64,000 nucleotides of DNA from Oricola nitratireducens (GCF_014904745.1 NZ_JACZCS010000031.1:1-64000), one strand, 5' to 3'. Numbered from the stretch's first letter, positions 9,536 to 17,973 are shown. Program-made: numbers and translations. Notes: generated from the sequence alone by a model not told the origin.

Positions 9536-10066
9536 TCAATGCAAGGTGGTTGTGTGGCTCGCGCCGCCCCACGGCGCGCGCGATCTGTCGAGGATGTCCC
9601 GCACGACATGCACCGGAATGGGCAGAAGCGTCTTATCAAGCCCATGTAACAGCAGCGCGAAGGATCCGGCGGCAAGCGCGACCTCGTCGCAACGCGTCGG
9701 GCAGGTCAGTTCGTCGAGGCAGATCGTGGCTGCCGTTTCGTCATGATTCTGGATGCCCGCGATCAGACCGAGGACGAGCACCTCGTCGCGGCAGATGTGG
9801 CGCGATCCGCATTCGAAAATCTTCAGCGGACAGGTCGCGCAGCGTCCGAGCGTCGCGACGAATTCCGACAGCGCATGGACCGCCGCCGTGGCGCCGCCGT
9901 CGCCGAGAATGGTGCGATAGAGAGCGGCGGCCTCATGCCAGGGCTCGAGGCTTCCCGAAACCGCCCCGGATATCCAGCGGCGATAGCCTTCCAGCACAAG
10001 CCGTTCGGCCGGCCGCGCGAGATAGGCGGCGGCAGTCGAACTCTGGCAATCGAAACGGTTGGACAC
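9536..10066 (-). CDS. Cysteine-rich hypothetical protein leading the iron operon
   Basis: I do not recognise this 176-residue protein. It has no signal peptide or membrane helix, so it should be cytoplasmic. Eight cysteines lie at about 7, 76, 79, 86, 92, 116, 122 and 126, clustered as CATCPLKIFECGSRHIC and CLDELTCPTRC. That spacing could hold a metal or Fe-S cluster. It starts with GTG at 10066, with GAG seven bases upstream. It is the first gene after the iron-type promoter and lies 22 bases before irpA. The location suggests an iron sensor, chaperone or regulator for the operon, but this is inference only. Confidence 0.7.
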   Translation of the reverse strand: MSNRFDCQSSTAAAYLARPAERLVLEGYRRWISGAVSGSLEPWHEAAALYRTILGDGGATAAVHALSEFVATLGRCATCPLKIFECGSRHICRDEVLVLGLIAGIQNHDETAATICLDELTCPTRCDEVALAAGSFALLLHGLDKTLLPIPVHVVRDILDRSRAPWGGASHTTTLH

Positions 10067-10090
10067 AATTGGACTCGCGGACGTTAAACT

Positions 10091-10105
10091 TGATATTTGC
10101 GATCA
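10091..10105. promoter_or_regulatory. Candidate RirA IRO box (TGA-N9-TCA)
   Basis: TGATATTTGCGATCA matches the iron-responsive operator pattern TGA-N9-TCA described for RirA in rhizobia. It lies 25 bases upstream of the first gene of the imelysin operon and covers the expected transcription start of the promoter at 10108-10136. That position fits repression when iron is plentiful. The motif is short and could occur by chance. Confidence 0.5.
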
Positions 10106-10107
10106 GG

Positions 10108-10136
10108 TTTATGCCGCAGCCGAAAACTTGTGTCAA
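10108..10136 (-). promoter_or_regulatory. Predicted sigma-70 promoter of the imelysin operon
   Basis: Read on the minus strand, a perfect -35 box TTGACA (10136-10131) is followed after 17 bases by CATAAA (10113-10108), a four-of-six match to the -10 consensus. The predicted start near 10101 falls inside the IRO-like box. No other good promoter is visible in the 247-base gap. Confidence 0.55.
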
Positions 10137-10145
10137 ATACTCTAG

Positions 10146-10162
10146 TTTTTAATTGTTCTAAA
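10146..10162 (-). promoter_or_regulatory. Candidate Irr/ICE box upstream of the imelysin operon
   Basis: On the minus strand TTTAGAACAATTAAAAA has a perfect left arm (TTTAGAA) and a five-of-seven right arm compared with the ICE pattern TTTAGAA-N3-TTCTAAA bound by Irr in rhizobia. It ends nine bases upstream of the -35 box, where an activator could sit. The degenerate right arm keeps confidence moderate. Confidence 0.42.
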
Positions 10163-10254
10163 CTTGGACGCCGGAAATCTCACGCGGCCACGCCGATGGC
10201 GGAGCCCTCGCAGCTGCCGTCCGCGGCGGAACGCAGCGGCAACGCCCGCGCATG

Positions 10255-10287
10255 AAAAAGCCCGCCGCGCCAATTGGGCGGGCGGGC
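10255..10287 (-). terminator. Rho-independent terminator after the zeta GST gene
   Basis: On the minus strand the arms GCCCGCC and GGCGGGC (10287-10260) form a hairpin followed at once by five T residues. It lies 27 bases beyond the stop of the maiA-like gene. It should end the aminotransferase/BKACE/dehydrogenase/GST transcript and insulate it from the iron promoter downstream. Confidence 0.75.
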
Positions 10288-10313
10288 AATTCCTGCCGGT
10301 TGGAAAACCGGTT

Positions 10314-10961
10314 CTAGGCGGCGTCGGGCTGCTTCGACGGGTGGGCGTCGGCGAAGGCCGGCAGTTGTTCGCAGGCTTCGTGCACCGCGCGCACCAGCGG
10401 CATCTCCGCCAGATCGACCTTGAAACGATGCGCGGAAAAGACCTGCGGCACCAGACAGATGTCGGCGAGTCCGGGCGTCTCGCCGAAACAGTAAGTCGTC
10501 TGCTTGTTCCGGCGCGCCAGCAATGCCTCGCAGGCGGCGAGCCCGTCGCCGATCCAGCGCTGACACCAGCGTTCGATGCCCTCCTGGTCCTCGCCATAGT
10601 TTTCGCGCAGATAGGCCAGGACCCGCAGGTTCTGCAGCGGATGGATGTCGCAGGCGATGATCTGCGAGAAGGCGCGAACCCGCGCCCGGTCATCCGCATT
10701 GTCCGGCAGGAATGCAGGCTCCGGATATTTTTCGTCCAGCCATTCGAGCATTGCCATCGACTGGCCGATGGTCAGGTCGCCCGCTTCCAGCGTCGGCACC
10801 AGCATCTGCGGATTGAGTGCCTTGTATTCCGGCTTCTTCTGCTGGCCGCCATCGTTGAGCAGATGCACGGGCACGAAGTCGTAGTCGACGCCTTTCAGAT
10901 TGAAGGCAATGCGGCAGCGATAGGACGATGACGAGCGGAAATAGCCGTGAAAACGGATCAT
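10314..10961 (-). CDS. maiA: Maleylacetoacetate isomerase / zeta-class glutathione transferase
   Basis: This cytoplasmic protein of about 215 residues has an N-terminal thioredoxin-like GST domain carrying the zeta-class active-site string RSSSSYRCRIAF, where serines contact glutathione. An all-helical C-terminal domain follows, with CDIHPLQNLRVL and ETPGLADICLVPQVF. MaiA isomerises maleylacetoacetate or maleylpyruvate in aromatic breakdown. No homogentisate or gentisate genes lie nearby, so the substrate here is open. I prefer the ATG at 10961 (MIRFHGYFRSS), nine bases after GGGGAGA; the ATG at 10970 has no spacing from it. It is the last gene of a four-gene catabolic run and is followed by a strong hairpin terminator. 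Confidence 0.85.
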   Translation of the reverse strand: MIRFHGYFRSSSSYRCRIAFNLKGVDYDFVPVHLLNDGGQQKKPEYKALNPQMLVPTLEAGDLTIGQSMAMLEWLDEKYPEPAFLPDNADDRARVRAFSQIIACDIHPLQNLRVLAYLRENYGEDQEGIERWCQRWIGDGLAACEALLARRNKQTTYCFGETPGLADICLVPQVFSAHRFKVDLAEMPLVRAVHEACEQLPAFADAHPSKQPDAA

Positions 10962-10985
10962 TGCCTGCATTCTCCCCTGGTTCGG

Positions 10986-12443
10986 TTAAAGACCCAGCCC
11001 GCCGATGCAGACATATTTGGTGTCGAGATATTCGAGGATGCCTTCCTTGCCGCCCTCGGAGCCGACACCGGATTCCTTGTGGCCGCCGAACGGCGCCTCG
11101 GGCGTCGTGATGACACCCTCGTTGATGCCGACGAGGCCGTAATCGAGCCCCTCCATGATGCGGAAAGCCTGGCCGAGATCCTGCGTGTAGAAATAGCAGG
11201 CAAGGCCGTATTCGGTGTCGTTGGCGAGCGCGATCGCCTCTTCCTCGGTCTCGAACCTGAAGACCGGCGAAACGGGACCGAAGATCTCCTCGCGCGAGAA
11301 ACGCATCGCGGATGTCGCGCCCGAAATGACCGTCGGCTGGAAGAAGGACTGGCCGAGTTCATGCCGGTTGCCGCCGGCGAGCACCTTGCCGCCCTTGGAG
11401 ACGGCGTCGGCGATCAGTTCCTCGACCTTTTCGACCGCTGCCATATCGATCAGCGGTCCCTGCTGGGTGCCTTCCTCGGTGCCCGGCCCGACCTTGAGGC
11501 TATCCGCCTTCTTCGCCAGTTTCTCCGCGAATTCGTCATAGACGCCGGCCTGGACATAGAAACGGTTGGTGCAAACGCAGGTCTGGCCTGAATTGCGGTA
11601 TTTCGCGGCAACGGCGCCTTCCACGGCGCGGTCGACATCGGCCGAATCGAAGACCAGGAACGGCGCGTTGCCGCCGAGTTCCATCGACACCTTCTTGACG
11701 GTGTCGGCACACTGCTTGAGCAGCACCTTGCCGACCTCGGTGGAGCCGGTGAAGGTGATCTTCTTGACGGCCGGATTGGATGTCAGTTCCTTGCCGATCT
11801 CGGAAGCCGAACCGGTGACGATGTTCATGACGCCCGCCGGCAGCCCCGCCATTTCGGCGATCACGCCCCAGGCAAGACCCGAATAGGGCGTCTGCGACGC
11901 CGGCTTGATGACGGCGGTGCAGCCCGCGGCGATTGCAGGCCCGATCTTGCGCGCCAGCATCGAGGACGGGAAATTCCACGGCGTGATCGCGCCGACAACG
12001 CCGACCGGCTCCTTGCGCACGAGGATGCGGCGGTCCGCCCAGGGCGACGGCACGATGTCGCCATAGACGCGGCGGCCTTCCTCGGCGAACCAGAGGATGT
12101 AGTTGGCGCCGATGACGATCTCGCCCCTGGCTTCGGCGAGCGGCTTGCCCTGCTCCAGCGTCAGCAATTCGGCGAGCGCATCCGCGTTCTCGATCATCAC
12201 GTCATGCATGCGGCGCAGGATCGCGGCGCGCTCGGCCGCGGTGGTCTTCGAAAAGCTCTTGAAGGCCTCGGCCGCGGCTTCGATGGCGCGCTCGGTTTCC
12301 GCCTGACCCGATTTCGGCACGGTGCCGAGCGTCGAGCCGTTGGCAGGATTGGTGACGGTCAGCGTCGCGCCGCTGTCGGCTGCAATCCACTTGCCGCCGA
12401 TCAGATTGGCTTCCTTGAGAAAGGCACTGGTTTTCGTGAGCAT
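10986..12443 (-). CDS. gabD: NAD(P)-dependent succinate-semialdehyde dehydrogenase-type aldehyde dehydrogenase
   Basis: This 485-residue aldehyde dehydrogenase has the proline-rich cofactor loop TPWNFPSSM, the Rossmann motif FTGSTEVGK and the catalytic glutamate in MELGGNAPFLVF. The catalytic cysteine sits in NSGQTCVCTNR, and the C-terminal motif GINEG...APFGGHKESGVGSEGG is typical of GabD. The family oxidises succinate or glutarate semialdehyde to the diacid in the cytoplasm. The start ATG at 12443 is five bases from AGGGAG. It follows the aminotransferase and BKACE genes, which suggests that it oxidises a semialdehyde produced by that aminotransferase; the chain length of the substrate cannot be told. 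Confidence 0.9.
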   Translation of the reverse strand: MLTKTSAFLKEANLIGGKWIAADSGATLTVTNPANGSTLGTVPKSGQAETERAIEAAAEAFKSFSKTTAAERAAILRRMHDVMIENADALAELLTLEQGKPLAEARGEIVIGANYILWFAEEGRRVYGDIVPSPWADRRILVRKEPVGVVGAITPWNFPSSMLARKIGPAIAAGCTAVIKPASQTPYSGLAWGVIAEMAGLPAGVMNIVTGSASEIGKELTSNPAVKKITFTGSTEVGKVLLKQCADTVKKVSMELGGNAPFLVFDSADVDRAVEGAVAAKYRNSGQTCVCTNRFYVQAGVYDEFAEKLAKKADSLKVGPGTEEGTQQGPLIDMAAVEKVEELIADAVSKGGKVLAGGNRHELGQSFFQPTVISGATSAMRFSREEIFGPVSPVFRFETEEEAIALANDTEYGLACYFYTQDLGQAFRIMEGLDYGLVGINEGVITTPEAPFGGHKESGVGSEGGKEGILEYLDTKYVCIGGLGL

Positions 12444-12515
12444 TTTCACTCCCTTGGGGCAGCCGCACCGCCCGGTTTTCGTCCGGCCCTGATCTGCACC
12501 AGAGGGCGCTGCCGG

Positions 12516-13289
12516 TCAATGCGCGAGGAGTGCGGCGATTTCACGAACCCGCTCGGCATTGTCGGCGGCGAGCGAGCCGTCGGCGTTCCAGAGACTGTTC
12601 TCGAACCCGACGCGCGCCTTGCCACCGGCCGCAAAGGCTGCGGAGAGCCCTGCGGTCTCGTTGCGGCCGAAGGCGCAAACCGCCCAGTCGGCGGACAGGT
12701 CCGACATCTGCAAGGCGTCGAGGAAGGGCAGCAGGGCAAGCGGGTCGCTCTCCTGGTCCTTCACGTAACGGCCAAGGACGAAAAGGCATTGCAGATCGCC
12801 GCCGGGGATTGCGTCGTGTTCGACCAGTTCCTGGAGCCGGGAAAGTTCGTCCGGCGCATAGAGGATATGCTGGACCGATATCCCGGCCTCGTGCGCCCAG
12901 CCGTAGAAGCGGGAGGCTTCGGCGGTGTCGGCATCGGGAACCATCTCGCGCAGCGCAACCGACACCATCTTCGGCATGACCGCGCGGACCACGGCGCGTT
13001 GTTCCTCCGGCGTGTAGCGGCCAACCGCCTCGGTTGTGATCTGCACCGCCATCTCCGGCACGGCGCGCGCCAGTTCGGCGACCAGTTCCCGATACAGTCC
13101 GGCGTCGAGGACATGGTTCTGCTCGGCGTCGCGGACATGGGCGTGGATGCCGCCCGCGCCGGCGTCGAAACACGCGTTGGCGGCTTTCACGATTTCCGGG
13201 ATCGTCACCGGCAGGGCCGGATGGTCCGACGTGGTGCGACGGGCGCCGTTCGGCGCGACCATGATCTTCGGCAGCGGCATGAATGCCAT
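12516..13289 (-). CDS. BKACE family beta-keto acid cleavage enzyme (DUF849)
   Basis: This is a TIM-barrel protein of about 257 residues. It opens with KIMVAPNGARRTTSDHPALPVT and carries the metal-binding GIHAHVRDAE, both marks of the BKACE (DUF849) family. These enzymes condense a beta-keto acid with acetyl-CoA to give acetoacetate and a new CoA thioester. The founding member cleaves 3-keto-5-aminohexanoate in lysine fermentation, but most members act on other substrates. It is slightly shorter than the common 270-310 residues. I use the ATG at 13289; an alternative ATG lies at 13280. It follows the aminotransferase stop directly and precedes the dehydrogenase, so the three probably act in one pathway. 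Confidence 0.88.
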   Translation of the reverse strand: MAFMPLPKIMVAPNGARRTTSDHPALPVTIPEIVKAANACFDAGAGGIHAHVRDAEQNHVLDAGLYRELVAELARAVPEMAVQITTEAVGRYTPEEQRAVVRAVMPKMVSVALREMVPDADTAEASRFYGWAHEAGISVQHILYAPDELSRLQELVEHDAIPGGDLQCLFVLGRYVKDQESDPLALLPFLDALQMSDLSADWAVCAFGRNETAGLSAAFAAGGKARVGFENSLWNADGSLAADNAERVREIAALLAH

Positions 13290-13291
13290 GG

Positions 13292-14611
13292 TCAAAAGAC
13301 CGCCCTGATCGCGGTGTCGAGCTTGCCGACGACCTCGTCGATCTGCGCATCCTCGATGATGAAGGGCGGCGCGAGCAGGACGTGATCGCCCTTGGCGCCG
13401 TCGATCGTGCCGCTCATCGGATAGCAGATCAGGCCAGCCTCGAAGGCCTGTTTCTTCAGGTTTTTCGCCACGCCGCGTTTCGGATCGAATGGCGCCTTGG
13501 TCTCGCGGTCCTCGACGAATTCCAGACCGAGGAACAGGCCGCGCCCGCGAATGTCCCCGACATGGGGATGCTGGCCGAAGGCGTTTTCCAGTTCGGCCCT
13601 TAGCCTTGCGCCCTGGTCGCGCACCCTTGGCAGCAGGTTGCGGCCGAGGATGGCGTTGACGACGGCGCGCGAGGCGGCGGTCGCCACCGGATGGCCCATA
13701 TAGGTGTGGCCGTGCTGGAAGAAGCCGGAGCCGGCGGCGATCGCGTCATAGATCCTGCCCGAACACAGCATCGCGCCGATCGGCTGGTAACCGGCGCCAA
13801 GGCCCTTGGCGATGGTGACGATGTCGGGTGCAATGCCTTCCTGCTCGCAGGCGAACAGCGTGCCGGTGCGGCCCATGCCGCACATCACCTCGTCGAGGAT
13901 CAGCAGGATGCCGTATCTGTCGCAGATCTCGCGGATGCGCTTGAAATAGCCTTCCACCGGCGGCACCGCGCCCGCTGTCGCGCCGACGACCGGCTCGGCG
14001 ATGAAGGCGAGTACCGTTTCCGGCCCGAGCCGCTCGATCTCGGTTTCCAGTTCGTTGGCGACGCGCTGGCCGTAGTCGAGGGCGCTCTCGCCGTCCTGCT
14101 TGCCGCGATATTCGTAACAGGGCGAAACATGCGAGGTCTCGACCAGCATCGGCGCGAACTGGCGGCGGCGCCACTCATTGCCGCCGGCGGCAAGCGCACC
14201 GAGCGTGTTGCCGTGATAGGACTGGCGGCGTGCGATGACGCGGTAGCGGTCCTGGCCGATCTCGAGGAAATACTGCCGTGCCAGCTTGATCGCCGCCTCG
14301 ACCGCCTCGGATCCGCCGGACACCAGATAGACCCGGTCGATCCCTTCCGGCGCATGCGCGACCAGAAGGTCGGCGAGGTCCTCGGCCGGTTGCGAGGTGA
14401 AGAAGCCGGTATGGGCGAAGGCGATCGCGTCGACCTGATCCTTGATCGCCGCCGTCACCTCCGTGTCGGAATGGCCGAGGCAGGAGACCGCCGCGCCGCC
14501 CGATCCGTCGAAATAGCGTTTGCCCTGCGTGTCGATGATGTAGCAGCCGTCACCCTTGGCGGCCACGGGCAGTTGCCCCGCTGTGGAGCGGCCGAAAATA
14601 TGCGATCCCAC
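13292..14611 (-). CDS. Class III (omega) PLP aminotransferase
   Basis: This is a 439-residue fold-type I class III aminotransferase. The aspartate contacting PLP is in LILDEVMCGMGRTG and the Schiff-base lysine in TIAKGLGAGYQPIGAML. The N-terminal YFDGSGGAAVSCLGHSD and the LVSGGSEAVEAAIKLAR motif are as expected. Such enzymes transfer omega- or alpha-amino groups from amines and amino acids, usually to pyruvate or 2-oxoglutarate. The start is GTG at 14611 with GGAAGGAG seven bases upstream. It is the first of four co-directed catabolic genes (aminotransferase, BKACE, dehydrogenase, GST) and lies just downstream of the TRAP transporter and UspA genes. The amino donor cannot be deduced. Confidence 0.92.
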   Translation of the reverse strand: MGSHIFGRSTAGQLPVAAKGDGCYIIDTQGKRYFDGSGGAAVSCLGHSDTEVTAAIKDQVDAIAFAHTGFFTSQPAEDLADLLVAHAPEGIDRVYLVSGGSEAVEAAIKLARQYFLEIGQDRYRVIARRQSYHGNTLGALAAGGNEWRRRQFAPMLVETSHVSPCYEYRGKQDGESALDYGQRVANELETEIERLGPETVLAFIAEPVVGATAGAVPPVEGYFKRIREICDRYGILLILDEVMCGMGRTGTLFACEQEGIAPDIVTIAKGLGAGYQPIGAMLCSGRIYDAIAAGSGFFQHGHTYMGHPVATAASRAVVNAILGRNLLPRVRDQGARLRAELENAFGQHPHVGDIRGRGLFLGLEFVEDRETKAPFDPKRGVAKNLKKQAFEAGLICYPMSGTIDGAKGDHVLLAPPFIIEDAQIDEVVGKLDTAIRAVF

Positions 14612-14714
14612 GATTTCACTCCTTCCGACCGGTTCCGGACCAGTCCCGCCCGATCGATTTCGCGGCGCCGCGTGATCCCCGATTGAGGCGGAATTGCGGG
14701 CGCCGGAAAGAACG

Positions 14715-15140
14715 TTACGAACGGACGATCATCACCGACGCCGTGGTATGGCGCGCGACGTGATCCGCGTTCGGGCCGATCAGCAGATCGGAGAGTTCCG
14801 GCCGGTGCGAGGCCATGACGATCAGGTCGCAGGCATTGTCTTCCGCGGCGCGGACGATCTCGCGATAGACCTGTCCGACGGCCACGTGTTCGGTCACGTC
14901 GGCATCGGGCATTTCCCGGGCCACGAGCGCGGAGAGCTTCTCTGCCGCGTGGCGCACCAGCTGTTCCTCGTAATCCTTCGGGAAATACTGCGAGACCACC
15001 GCGTTGCGGATATCCTGCGCTACTGTGACGACATGCAGCTTCGCGCCGAATGTCCCGGCCAGGGCGCGCGCCACCGGAATGGCTTTTTGCCATGAACTCT
15101 CGTGTTCGAGATCGATCGGCAGCATGATTGCCTTGTACAT
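14715..15140 (-). CDS. Universal stress protein UspA linked to TRAP transporter
   Basis: This 141-residue single Usp domain starts with MYKAIMLPIDLEHE. It ends with DLIVMASHRPELSDLLIGPNADHVARHTTASVMIV, the region that binds ATP in ATP-binding Usps. The first glycine pattern is altered (GPN instead of GS/GT), so nucleotide binding is uncertain. It follows the fused TRAP permease by 15 bases on the same strand. In Halomonas the Usp TeaD sits beside and restrains the TeaABC TRAP transporter, so this gene could likewise tune TRAP activity. That functional link is by analogy. Confidence 0.9.
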   Translation of the reverse strand: MYKAIMLPIDLEHESSWQKAIPVARALAGTFGAKLHVVTVAQDIRNAVVSQYFPKDYEEQLVRHAAEKLSALVAREMPDADVTEHVAVGQVYREIVRAAEDNACDLIVMASHRPELSDLLIGPNADHVARHTTASVMIVRS

Positions 15141-15155
15141 CTTTGCGTCCTCTCC

Positions 15156-17903
15156 CTAGACCGTGGCCTCTTGCGCCTTGCGCGGCGGCACACCCGTTCG
15201 GCGGCGTTGCGCCCAGAAGACGAGCGCGAGCAGTACCAGCGCCGGAATATACATCCAGTATTTCGATGGCGGGTTCGCCGGCTTGAGTACGCGCACGATT
15301 TCCTGATCCCAGTCAAGCCCGACCTTCTGGGCCGGCGAATCGAAGGCGACATCGTCGATGATCGTCTTGCCGTCGCGGTCGACCAGGGTCAGCCCCGCCG
15401 CCTCCAGCCTTTCCGCGCCGGTGGCGCCGTCAGGCAGTTGCAGCAGCACCACCCATTCGCGCGTGTCGCCGACGGCGTCCATGCCTGAAACCCGCATCCG
15501 CAGGCTCTCTCCCGCAGGCACGTCGCCCGCGGCGGCCGCGATCTCGGCGGGGGGCACTTCCTCGTAGGGCGGCGAGATCATGTCCATCCAGAAGCCCGGC
15601 CGGAAGAAGGTGAAGGCGAGCAGCAGCAATGCGACGGACTCCCAGATGCGGTTCTTCGCCAGGAACCAGCCCTGCGTCGCCGCCGCGAAGAGCAGCATCG
15701 CCACCGTCGCGACGATGAAGATGAAGATGCCATGGATCCAGTCGACATTGATCAGCAGCAGATCGGTGTTGAAAATGAACAAGAACGGCAGCGCCGCCGT
15801 TCTCAGCGAATAGAAGAAGGCAACGACACCGGTTCGGATCGGGTCGCCGCCGGAGACGGCGGCTGCGGCGAAGGACGCCAGCCCGACCGGCGGCGTCACG
15901 TCTGCCATGATGCCGAAATAGAAGACGAAGAGGTGGACGGCGATCAGCGGGACGAGCAGGCCGTTTTCCTGGCCGAGCGTGACGATGACCGGCGCGAGCA
16001 GCGCGGAGACGACGATGTAGTTGGCCGTCGTCGGCAGGCCCATGCCGAGGATCAGCGACAGGATCGCGGTGAGGAACAGGATCGCCAGCAGGTTGCCGCC
16101 GGACAGGACCTCGACGACGTCGGCGAGCGCCGATCCGACGCCGGTCTGGGAGACAGCGCCGACGATGATGCCGGCCGTCGCCGTGGCGATGCCGATACCG
16201 ATCATATTGCGCGCACCGGCGATCAGCCCCTCGATCAGTTCGTCCCAGCCGCGCCTGATCGCCGCGCCCATCTCGCCCTCGCCGCGGAAGACGGCGAGGA
16301 GCGGACGCTGGGTGAGCAGGATGAAGATCATGAAGGCCGAGGCCCAGAAGGCCGACAGGCCGGGTGACAGCCGCTCGACCATCAGCGCCCACACCAGAAC
16401 CACGACCGGCAGGATGAAATGCAGGCCGGACTTGATCGTCGGGCCGGGCAGCGGCAGAGAGGCCACCGGCTCGTTCGGATCATCCATCTTCGGCTCCGGA
16501 TAGCGCGCGCCGAAGGCGAGCAGCGCCACATAGGCCGCGGTCAAAAGGACAAAGATAACGTAGGGCGACGCCGCGCCGAAGGTCGGGCGTATCCAGCCCA
16601 TGCCGTAATAGACGGCAACGGACACCGCGCACAGCACGAGAACGCCGAAGACGAAGCCGACGAGGCGGCGCATGATCGGCCCCGGCTCATAGGCGCGCGG
16701 CAGGCCTTCCATGCCGGCCTTGGCGGCTTCCAGATGCACGATATAGACGAGCGCGATGTAGGAGATCACCGCCGGCAGGACCGCGTGCTTGACCACGTCG
16801 AAATAGGGAATGCCGACATATTCGACCATCAGGAAGGCGGCGGCGCCCATCACCGGCGGCATGATCTGGCCGTTGACCGAGGAAGCGACCTCGACCGCGC
16901 CGGCCTTTTCGGCGGAAAAGCCGACCTTCTTCATCAGCGGGATGGTGAAGGTGCCGGTCGTCACGACGTTGGCGATCGAGGAGCCGGAGATCAGCCCGGT
17001 CATGGCCGAGGAGACGACGGCCGCCTTGGCCGGCCCGCCCTTCATGTGACCCATCAGCGAGAAGGCGACCTGGATGAAGTAGTTGCCGGCACCGGCCTTG
17101 TCCAACAGCGCGCCGAACAGCACGAACAGGAAGACGAAGGAGGTCGAGACGCCGAGCGCGATGCCGAAGACGCCTTCGGTCGTGATCCAGTGGTGATTGA
17201 CGATCTCGCGCAGATTGTTGCCCTTATGGGCGATGATCTCGGGCATCCAGGGGCCGAGCACCGTGTAGACGAGGAACAGCGACGCGACGATGACCAGCGC
17301 AGGCCCCAGAGCCCGGCGCGTCGCCTCGAGCAGCAGCAACAGACCGGCAATCGCCACGACATAGTCCAGGAAGATCGGCTGGCCGACGCGGTCGGCGATC
17401 GGTGAATAGAACAGGAACAGATAGGCGGCGCAAAAGCCGCCGACCGCGGCCATGATCCATTCATGGATGGCGACCCGGTCGTTGCGGGTCGGCAGCGCGC
17501 AGGCGCCGGCCACGACAATGGTGATCACGAGCACGATCCAGGCCGGGAAGACATCGCCGGCCGACAGGGCGAGCAGGCCGCCCAGCACCAGAGGCACGCC
17601 AACGCCGAGCACCGTCTGCACGGTCGAGCGTGCCGGCGGGAAGGCGAGATAGGCGAGCACCACGGCGAAGGCCAGGTGGATCGAGCGCGCCTCGGTGTCG
17701 TTGAAGACGCCGAAGCCGACGGCGAAGGGCAGCGGCGAGGCGAACCAGAGCTGGAACAGCGACCATAAAAGCGCGAGGCCGGCGATCAGCCGTCCGACGA
17801 AGCCGCCTGCGGAGCGTCCGCCGGTATCGGCCTGCGCGACCAGTTCATCGATTTCGGCCTGGGTCAGGCCCTCATGTTCCCTCGATTGCGCCGCGTCCGC
17901 CAT
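15156..17903 (-). CDS. TRAP transporter permease, 4TM/12TM fusion with DUF3394 tail
   Basis: This 915-residue inner-membrane protein joins the small (DctQ-like) and large (DctM-like) TRAP subunits. Many hydrophobic helices run from about residue 35 to 770. The DctM signature appears as SSAMTGLISGSSIANVVTTGTFTIPLMKK and again as GMGLPTTANYIV. The last 140 residues form a DUF3394-type tail with a PDZ-like stretch (IDDVAFDSPAQKVGLDWDQEIVRVL) and one final membrane helix. It uses an ion gradient to import the ligand delivered by the TAXI receptor encoded immediately upstream. A strong hairpin lies between the two genes and may lower permease expression relative to the receptor. Confidence 0.93.
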   Translation of the reverse strand: MADAAQSREHEGLTQAEIDELVAQADTGGRSAGGFVGRLIAGLALLWSLFQLWFASPLPFAVGFGVFNDTEARSIHLAFAVVLAYLAFPPARSTVQTVLGVGVPLVLGGLLALSAGDVFPAWIVLVITIVVAGACALPTRNDRVAIHEWIMAAVGGFCAAYLFLFYSPIADRVGQPIFLDYVVAIAGLLLLLEATRRALGPALVIVASLFLVYTVLGPWMPEIIAHKGNNLREIVNHHWITTEGVFGIALGVSTSFVFLFVLFGALLDKAGAGNYFIQVAFSLMGHMKGGPAKAAVVSSAMTGLISGSSIANVVTTGTFTIPLMKKVGFSAEKAGAVEVASSVNGQIMPPVMGAAAFLMVEYVGIPYFDVVKHAVLPAVISYIALVYIVHLEAAKAGMEGLPRAYEPGPIMRRLVGFVFGVLVLCAVSVAVYYGMGWIRPTFGAASPYVIFVLLTAAYVALLAFGARYPEPKMDDPNEPVASLPLPGPTIKSGLHFILPVVVLVWALMVERLSPGLSAFWASAFMIFILLTQRPLLAVFRGEGEMGAAIRRGWDELIEGLIAGARNMIGIGIATATAGIIVGAVSQTGVGSALADVVEVLSGGNLLAILFLTAILSLILGMGLPTTANYIVVSALLAPVIVTLGQENGLLVPLIAVHLFVFYFGIMADVTPPVGLASFAAAAVSGGDPIRTGVVAFFYSLRTAALPFLFIFNTDLLLINVDWIHGIFIFIVATVAMLLFAAATQGWFLAKNRIWESVALLLLAFTFFRPGFWMDMISPPYEEVPPAEIAAAAGDVPAGESLRMRVSGMDAVGDTREWVVLLQLPDGATGAERLEAAGLTLVDRDGKTIIDDVAFDSPAQKVGLDWDQEIVRVLKPANPPSKYWMYIPALVLLALVFWAQRRRTGVPPRKAQEATV

Positions 17904-17973
17904 GTCAGATATCCCCGATAGCGCCGCATCATGCGGCTGATTTCGCCCCGCCCCGGAACAGTCAGTATGAAGA

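Noticed and set aside
7969..10152. 727-codon plus-strand frame across the imelysin operon
   Set aside because: It spans several real minus-strand genes and their gaps, so it is a shadow.
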